Source: Burkholderia humptydooensis (GTDB taxonomy: Bacteria > Pseudomonadota > Gammaproteobacteria > Burkholderiales > Burkholderiaceae). From it: a stretch of DNA of 64,000 nucleotides. Below the pieces are notes generated by a model. That model searched no databases. It saw nothing but the letters and a program-made list of their open reading frames with translations, and was not told the DNA's origin. Shown here one piece after another: positions 59,301-64,000 of this stretch; position 1 is the stretch's first letter; every line of letters begins with the position of its first letter. The stretch is taken from positions 558,001-622,000 of the forward strand of contig NZ_CP013382.1 in NCBI RefSeq assembly GCF_001513745.1, given 5' to 3'. Position numbers and translations under genes: made by a program.

Positions 59301-62300
59301 CGTTGCGCGACGGCGATCCGGTGCACGGCGTGATCCGCGCCGTCGACGTGACGCACGGCGGCCAGGGCCGTTTCCTGACGGCGCCGCATGCGCCGTCGCA
59401 CGAGGCGCTGATCCGGAGCGTGCTGGCCCAGGCCGGCGCGTCGCCCGCCGATGTCGATTACCTGGAGGCGCAAGGCAGCGGCGATCAGTTGACCGACCGC
59501 ATGGAGCTGGAGGTCTATCACGCGCTGTACGGCGCCCGCGCGGGCGGTGAGCCGCTGCCGATCGGCAGCGTGAAGGGGCACATCGGCCATCTCGGCGCGG
59601 CGTCGGGCGTGACGGCGCTGATCAAGGTGCTGCTCTGCCTGAGCCATGACCGCTTGTTGCCCGTGCTGCACCACCGGCATCTCAACTGGCGGCACGACGA
59701 ACCGTTTGCGGGCCGGCTGCTGACCGAGCATGCCGAGTGGCGCCCGAAGCAGATCGACGGACGCCGCGTGCCGCGCGTCGCCGCTGTGCACAATTTCGGC
59801 TATGGCGGCGTGAACGGGCATCTGCTGGTGCGCGAATCGCTGCCCGCGCTTGCCGTCGACGCGTGCTGGCCGGCCGTCGCGCGACTGTGGGTGATGTCGG
59901 CGCGCACGGCCGTTCAACTGCGGCAGAGCGTCGAGCGGCTTGTCGCCTATCTGCGCGACGGCGGTCATCGATTGCACGGCCAGCGCGAACCCGGGGTCGA
60001 GTCGATCGCCTGGACGCTGCAGGCCGGCCGGCAGCCGCTCAATCACCGGCTTGCCTTGCTGGTGGACGATGCGCCCGCAGCCGACGCGCTGCGCGCGGCG
60101 CTCGCGCGGCTCGAAGCCTGGCTCGAGGACGGACGCGGCGACGCGCGCCTGCTGACCGGCATCGCCGACGGTGTCGGTCCGGCGCACGGCGAGGCGTGCG
60201 ATGACGTGATGCGCATCGCCGCGCGCTGGGTCGGCGGTGCGCGGATCGACTGGGCGGCCTGCTATGGCGACACACGGCCCATGCGTCTCAGCCTGCCGAG
60301 CTACCCGTTCGCGGCGACCCGGCACTGGGTCACGCCGCGCGGCGGCGACGGCGCGGGCGCCCCGCGCGGCGGCCCGGCGGCGCCGATGGCTGCCGCGATC
60401 CGCGCGGGCGCGGCGCCGGGCGCACGCCCGCGCGCCTTCGCCGCGCTGCATCCGCTGCTGCATGGCCTGAGCGGGGCCGACCGCTCGCTGCGCTTCGTCA
60501 GCACCTTCTCCGGGGATGAGCCGTTCTTTCGCGACCATCGCGTGCGGGGCGTGCCGACGCTGCCGGGTGCGGCGTACTGCGAAATGTTCGTGGCCGCAGC
60601 CGCGCTCGCGACGCCGGAATGCGAGCGGCACGCGATCGGCTACCGGCTCGACAACGTTGTCTGGACCCGGCCGCTCGCGGCGGCCGACGGCATGGCCGGG
60701 ATCGCAGTGACGATGGAGCCCGTTGCGACGCAGGGCCGCCAGACCGGCGTGGATGGTCGCGATGCGTTCCGCTTCACGGTCGGCAGCGCTCGCGCCGATG
60801 ACGCGCAGCCGTATGCCCAAGGCATCGCCGTTCGGGAGCGGATCGAAGCGATATCCGCGCCGCCCGTCGTCGTCGTCGAGCAGTTGCCCGTCTATACGCG
60901 CGGCGCACAGATCGACGGGGCGCGGCTGTATCGGCGCTTCGCCGAACTGGGTTTCGATTACGGTCCGAGCCACCGGTGCATCGACGCGCTGTTCCACGAC
61001 GGCGAGGAGGTGTTGGCGCGCATGCGTGCGCTCGAGCCGGACGCGCCCGGCACCGCCGGCTACCTGCTCGTGCCGGGCCTGCTCGACAGCGCCTTGCAGG
61101 CGTCGATCGGCTTCGGCCTCACGGCGCTCGACGCCGCCCGCGGCAGCGCCGCCGACGGCGCCGCGATGCCGCTATTGCCATTCGCGCTCGAACGGCTGCG
61201 TTGCCATCGCGCCCCCGGCCCATCGGGGCAAGTGCGCTGGGTGCGTTTGCGCCGGCGCGCCGGCGCGGCAGGCAGCCCGGTCGTGAAGCTCGATGTCGAT
61301 CTGCTGGACGCCGACGGCCGGGCTTGGGCGAGCCTGGAGGGATACAGCGCGCGGCGCGTGAAGCCGGATACCGCAGCGAGCGTCGCACCGGCGTCGAGCG
61401 ACGGCGCGGACAAGGCGACGACGGTGCCGATGCGTGCGCCGGCGGCCTGGCGCGACGACGGCGGCGCGCGCGTCTACCCGTGCCGCTTCGCGCCGGACGA
61501 CCGCTACCTGCGTGCTCACCGGATCGACGGGCAGGCGCTGTTGCCGGCGGTTGCGCTGCTCGACCTGGCGCGGATCGTGGCCGAGACGCTGCCGCATGAT
61601 TCCGCCGAGGTGCTGCGCATCGGCCGCGCCACGTGGCACAAGCCGCTGTTCGTCAGTGCGCCGGGGCGCGACGCGGTGCTGCATGTCGTCGCGCGCGACG
61701 ACGCGTGGGCCGTCACGCTCGAAAGCGGCGAAGGAGAGGATGAGCCGGCGAGCGCTCATGCGCAGTGCGAGCTCGGCTGGGTCGCGGCCGCGCCGGGCGC
61801 GGACGTCTGGCACGATCTCGCGCACGGCGCCGCCGCGCCGCATGGGCTCGCGGGCGTCGTGCGCCGGTTCGGCGGCTCGCTCGCCGGCGAAACCGGCGAT
61901 GTAGCGCGGTTGCCGAACCGCGTGCGGATCGTCGACGGCGACGCTGATGGCGACACCGTCCGCCTGACGCTCGCCTGCGAAACGCCGGCCGACGCCGCCG
62001 CCGACACTGCGGGCGCGTCGATGTTCGATCTGCTGTTCGCGATTGTCGATCTGTGCGGGCGCGACGGTGCGGCCAACGGACTCGCGGTGCCCTACGGAAT
62101 CGACGAATGCCTGCTGTACCGGGCCTTTCCGCGCCAGGTGCGGGTGGCGATCCGCACGGCGCCGGGCGTGGCCGGCGCGCGCACGCGCAGTTGCGACATC
62201 CGTGTCGCCGATCTCGACGGCCGACCGGTGATGCGGCTCAAGCGGCTCGTGATGGTGACGTTGCGCGAGGACGCGGCGCCGTCGGCCGCGAGCCGGGCCG

Positions 62301-64000
62301 CCGACATCGCCGACGCGGCCCATGACGCGCGGCCGGCATTGCAGTGCCGCTTGCGCGCGCTCATCGGCGCGTTGCAGAAGATCGATCCGGACGAAATCGG
62401 GATCGACGACGATCTCACGCAGTGCGGCCTCGATTCGTTCAGCTTCACGGAGCTGTCGAACCGCCTGAACCGCCGCTTCGCGATCGACACGATGCCGACC
62501 ATGTTCTTCGAGCACGGCACCGTCCGCGCACTGGCGGACGGGCTGCTGCGCGCGTATCCGAACCTCGCGGTCGGCCTGCTCACGGAGTGCCGCGCCGAAC
62601 GGCGGGATGCGTCGCGTCCGGCCACGGCCGCGCCATCCGTTGCGCAAGGCGCCGAGGCGGCCGATTGCGCGCTGTCTCCGGCGCGAGCGCCGGGCCGCGC
62701 CGCTGGCGATGGCGAGGCGATCGCGATCGTCGGCATGGCGGTTCGCTTTCCCGGTGCGCGGACGCTCGATGCGTTCCGGCAGCGCCTGATCGCGCCGCAC
62801 GGCGCGGGGAACGGCGCGGCGGACGAGCTCGATGCGGCCGCATCGAATCCGGCCGGCGCGGCAGGCGACGACGCTACCCCGGCGGCGCGTCCCGACGCGG
62901 GGACGTCGAACTGGTTCGGCGCCGATCCGGCGGCGTTGCCGGCCGACCGGCCGCTCGTGGCGGTGCTCGAAACCGCCTGGCATGTGTTCGAGGACGCGGG
63001 GATGGCGCCCGCCGCGCTGCACGGCAGCGATACCGCCGTCTACCTCGGCGTATCCTCGCCGGCGAAGCACGACGTGCAAGCGGATGACGCAGGCCTGCCC
63101 GCGGCAGCGCCCGCGCTGCATGCGTTGCCGAACCGGATCTCGTTCGAATTCGATTTCCGCGGCCCAAGCCACGCCATCGACACTGGCTGCTCGAGTTCGC
63201 TGGCCGCACTTGCGCGCGGCGTCGAGCATCTTCGGCAGCGACGTGGCGCGCTCGTCGTCGCGGGCGGCGTGGGTCCGATCGCATCGCATGACGCCGATGG
63301 CGCCATCGGCATGGTTCTGCTCAAGCGCATCGACGACGCGCTGCGCGACGGCGACCGCATTCACGCGGTGATTGCCACGGTCGCGGAGAACCACGGCGGA
63401 CGCACGCTGTCGCCGGCCGCGCCAAGCGTCGACGCGCAGCGCGAACTGCTGGTCGCAGCATACCGGCGGGCCGGCGTCGACGTGGCCCGGATCGGCCATG
63501 TCGAGGCGCATGGCGCCGGCACGGCGTTGGCCGATGCGATCGAGCGCGAAGCGCTGTGCGACGCGTTCGCCGAGTTGAGAGGCGGGCAAGCCGTACCGGC
63601 GGATGCCCCGCGCTGCACGGTCGGCTCGCTCGGCCGGCGGTTCGGGCCGCTCGGGGCGGCGAGCGGCATGGCCGGCGTGATCAAGACCGCGCTGATGTTG
63701 CGGCTCGCAACGATCCCCGGCCATCCGCTGTCGCCCGATGCGAATCCCGGTGTCGATCTCGCCGGCAGCGGCTTGGCGATAGCCGGGGACGCGTCGCAGC
63801 CCTGGCCCGCGACGCGTGACGGCCAGCCGCGCTGTGCGGGCGTCAGCAGCTTCGGCGCAGGTGGCGCGAATGCGCACGCCGTGCTGCTGGAGTATCGGGC
63901 CGCCCCGGATCGCCAGGATGGGATCGGGGCGCCGGCGTCCCGCGTCTTTCTGCTGTCCGCGCACAGCGAGCCCGCGCTGCGCGCGCAGGCGCGCGCGCTG
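56327..64000 (+). CDS. Trans-AT PKS megasynthase 4 (3' end outside window)
   Basis: The frame is open from ATG 56327 to the window edge (2558 codons, no stop), so the gene is partial. The start is one base after the TGA of protein 3, implying translational coupling. Domains: N-terminal docking coil (MSDNFKALFDRLRNG), KR, proline-rich linker, ACP-ACP (FDSILL, FDSISL), KS11 lacking the HGTGT His (Gln1049), DH, a second degenerate DH, ACP (LDSFSF), and the beginning of KS12 with Pro2441 for the last His. The KR-ACP-ACP would complete the KS10-monooxygenase module of protein 3. The later part looks largely non-elongating, which fits the domain redundancy and inactivation described for the FR901464 enzymes; a terminal thioesterase would be expected downstream. 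Probably Fr9I/TstI (letters from memory). Confidence 0.93.
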   Translation, partial: MSDNFKALFDRLRNGALDEADGIALLARLRDALRADDAGRAGGAAPDATGVDAARLPRFATPHWHARPYREASAQAFDTVLLVGQACVAAAWGDELAATFPGARIVRIEADAQAPDATRPEPAFRALDAVGDGARVAVLLIDDLAPERAEHDAHAPDRYLACVLSAFALVRDLLGRPIARCHLLHLTPLRHALPIGAAWHGLAKSAALESPRFASGGVWLSNADLGRATPALAARELAELAPGQYRDIGWIDGRRCERALAAKTDALVAPAAEPFSRGETVLITGGAGALGLAIAARLTSRFALRVVLCGRRSADALDARQRDWLARHPAVRYVCADVSDATRVRALLAEFGGSAPLAAIFHAAGAIDDAPLRAKPLDAIRSVLAPKVLGTQLLDRHAARLGVRYFVCFSSIASLAGSAGQADYASGNGFMDEYCRLRQAAADAAGGCRYLSINWPYWLEGGMHADPRRLERLAADSGLTPLGMDDGIDSLLTLLQRPAPQVVVLPGERAAIDRVFLSTPQPPQPPQPSQPPQPSPPPQTPAARGAADDLQDGLRELVARTLKMETEAIDADTPFSNYGFDSILLTELATTIGQRYPGLALEVGVFLDHPTLRELGDWLRARLQAACAGDGDTRASRPGAAAPRAADTLLDGLRAQASTILKLPVADIGIETPWSEFGFDSISLNEFATLIARDFPTGPLATDLFLSCSTLAELAAHLAARLPAAPGAHRAHESAPPHADPAPAAAEEIAIIGMAGRFPGANDLAGFWRNLVENRTAVTTIPEDRWRWQDYAAGEPGKTDCRHAAFLTAIDRFDAAHFRISPREAELMDPQQRLLLECAWEVFENAAIAPDSLRGRRIGLFFGAEKNDYLSLIADADVDVDPYINIGNAHAMLANRVSFFFGLTGPSVTLNTACSSSMAAIRAAVASLRSAESEMALAGGVNILLSPGLFVLNRKMGMLTASDHIKPFDRDASGHLFGEGLGLVLLKPLRQALRDGDPVHGVIRAVDVTHGGQGRFLTAPHAPSHEALIRSVLAQAGASPADVDYLEAQGSGDQLTDRMELEVYHALYGARAGGEPLPIGSVKGHIGHLGAASGVTALIKVLLCLSHDRLLPVLHHRHLNWRHDEPFAGRLLTEHAEWRPKQIDGRRVPRVAAVHNFGYGGVNGHLLVRESLPALAVDACWPAVARLWVMSARTAVQLRQSVERLVAYLRDGGHRLHGQREPGVESIAWTLQAGRQPLNHRLALLVDDAPAADALRAALARLEAWLEDGRGDARLLTGIADGVGPAHGEACDDVMRIAARWVGGARIDWAACYGDTRPMRLSLPSYPFAATRHWVTPRGGDGAGAPRGGPAAPMAAAIRAGAAPGARPRAFAALHPLLHGLSGADRSLRFVSTFSGDEPFFRDHRVRGVPTLPGAAYCEMFVAAAALATPECERHAIGYRLDNVVWTRPLAAADGMAGIAVTMEPVATQGRQTGVDGRDAFRFTVGSARADDAQPYAQGIAVRERIEAISAPPVVVVEQLPVYTRGAQIDGARLYRRFAELGFDYGPSHRCIDALFHDGEEVLARMRALEPDAPGTAGYLLVPGLLDSALQASIGFGLTALDAARGSAADGAAMPLLPFALERLRCHRAPGPSGQVRWVRLRRRAGAAGSPVVKLDVDLLDADGRAWASLEGYSARRVKPDTAASVAPASSDGADKATTVPMRAPAAWRDDGGARVYPCRFAPDDRYLRAHRIDGQALLPAVALLDLARIVAETLPHDSAEVLRIGRATWHKPLFVSAPGRDAVLHVVARDDAWAVTLESGEGEDEPASAHAQCELGWVAAAPGADVWHDLAHGAAAPHGLAGVVRRFGGSLAGETGDVARLPNRVRIVDGDADGDTVRLTLACETPADAAADTAGASMFDLLFAIVDLCGRDGAANGLAVPYGIDECLLYRAFPRQVRVAIRTAPGVAGARTRSCDIRVADLDGRPVMRLKRLVMVTLREDAAPSAASRAADIADAAHDARPALQCRLRALIGALQKIDPDEIGIDDDLTQCGLDSFSFTELSNRLNRRFAIDTMPTMFFEHGTVRALADGLLRAYPNLAVGLLTECRAERRDASRPATAAPSVAQGAEAADCALSPARAPGRAAGDGEAIAIVGMAVRFPGARTLDAFRQRLIAPHGAGNGAADELDAAASNPAGAAGDDATPAARPDAGTSNWFGADPAALPADRPLVAVLETAWHVFEDAGMAPAALHGSDTAVYLGVSSPAKHDVQADDAGLPAAAPALHALPNRISFEFDFRGPSHAIDTGCSSSLAALARGVEHLRQRRGALVVAGGVGPIASHDADGAIGMVLLKRIDDALRDGDRIHAVIATVAENHGGRTLSPAAPSVDAQRELLVAAYRRAGVDVARIGHVEAHGAGTALADAIEREALCDAFAELRGGQAVPADAPRCTVGSLGRRFGPLGAASGMAGVIKTALMLRLATIPGHPLSPDANPGVDLAGSGLAIAGDASQPWPATRDGQPRCAGVSSFGAGGANAHAVLLEYRAAPDRQDGIGAPASRVFLLSAHSEPALRAQARAL
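56560..58490 (+). other. KR-ACP-ACP completing the oxygenase module
   Basis: KR: TGGAGALG (about 57177), SSIASLAG...QADYASGN, with S, Y and N present. Two carriers follow: NYGFDSILL and EFGFDSISL. With KS10-monooxygenase of protein 3 this forms one module split across proteins, with the oxygenase at the end of the upstream half. Confidence 0.82.
57884..57943 (+). repeat. 9-bp tandem repeats coding a Pro-Gln-Pro linker
   Basis: The unit is CCGCAGCCT with TCG variants, about 6.5 copies, between KR and the first ACP. It encodes a Pro/Gln/Ser-rich, extended linker. Confidence 0.9.
58568..59840 (+). other. KS11, non-elongating ketosynthase (KS0)
   Basis: Cys914 (TACSSS, codon at 59066) and the HIGHLGAASG histidine are present. 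The HGTGT site is EAQGSGDQLTD: Gln1049 (CAA at 59471) replaces the catalytic His. It should transfer but not extend. Confidence 0.85.
60445..62280 (+). other. DH followed by a second degenerate DH-like domain
   Basis: First DH (about 60445-61370): RDHRVRGVPTLPGA and LVPGLLDSALQ, looks complete. Second (about 61430-62280): AHRIDGQALLPAV keeps the His, but the C-terminal half reads SMFDLLFAIVD without the HP and DxxxQ context. It may be a pyran-synthase-like or dead DH. Confidence 0.75.
62715..64000 (+). other. KS12, strongly degenerate ketosynthase (partial)
   Basis: TGCSSS and EAHGAGTALAD are kept, but the NIGHLEAAAG site reads RRFGPLGAASG, with Pro2441 (CCG at 63647) for the catalytic His. 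The region around FFGISPREAEAMDPQ is eroded (SNWFGADPAALPADRP). It is probably non-elongating. The post-KS region is cut by the window end. Confidence 0.8.

Noticed and set aside
2531..64000. Alternative product families with FkbH start or oxygenase modules (oocydin, bryostatin, lobatamide/necroxime)
   Set aside because: The Thr adenylation code, Thr-adjacent MT/ER module, pyran module and beta-branch order fit FR901464/thailanstatin better. For example, lobatamide and necroxime use a glycine-derived oxime, for which no matching A domain is seen.

Overview
The window is about 64 kb of very GC-rich DNA with strong G/C third-position bias. An AT-rich, gene-poor stretch of about 2.5 kb lies at the left end. 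The codon usage, the cis-domain style and the decayed IS3-family transposase at the edge fit a Burkholderia (thailandensis/pseudomallei group or a close relative). Apart from that remnant, everything is one plus-strand operon of four giant multidomain genes; the last runs off the right edge. No acyltransferase domain is present in any module, so this is a trans-AT (AT-less) hybrid polyketide synthase / non-ribosomal peptide synthetase.

Layout. 1-2530: non-coding leader and boundary, with a 13-bp inverted repeat (384-427), a frameshifted IS3-type transposase fragment (981-1270) and an AT-rich leader. 2531-17515 (protein 1, 4994 aa): MaoC-like dehydratase, SDR, FkbH glyceryl transferase, ACP, KS-KR-ACP, KS0, ACP-ACP, thioesterase, KS0, carrier, condensation domain. 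17591-41701 (protein 2, 8036 aa): C-A(Thr)-PCP, KS-DH-KR-MT-ACP-ACP-ER, KS-DH-PS-KR-ACP-ACP, KS-DH-KR-MT-ACP, KS. 41758-56325 (protein 3, 4855 aa): DH-KR-ACP, KS-KR-ACP, KS-ECH'-ECH-ACP-ACP, KS-flavin monooxygenase. 56327->64000 (protein 4, partial, at least 2558 aa): KR-ACP-ACP, KS0-DH-DH'-ACP, KS0.

How it works together. Read module by module, the order predicts a 1,3-bisphosphoglycerate-derived starter, one early C2 extension, amide formation to threonine, a saturated alpha-methyl unit, an oxa-Michael tetrahydropyran, an alpha-methyl alkene, a second alkene, a hydroxyl, a beta-branch, and then an oxygenase-bearing module. This coincides step for step with the skeleton of the spliceosome inhibitors FR901464 / spliceostatin / thailanstatin (fr9 / tst clusters). 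I therefore read the window as the core megasynthase part of an FR901464/thailanstatin-type cluster. The trans-AT, the HMG-synthase cassette, tailoring oxygenases, regulators and transport genes are not in the window and should lie beyond the right edge or elsewhere.

Limits. Product family and domain calls come from motifs read by eye and from memory of the published systems. Domain edges are approximate (tens of residues), and fr9/tst letter names are not asserted as gene symbols.
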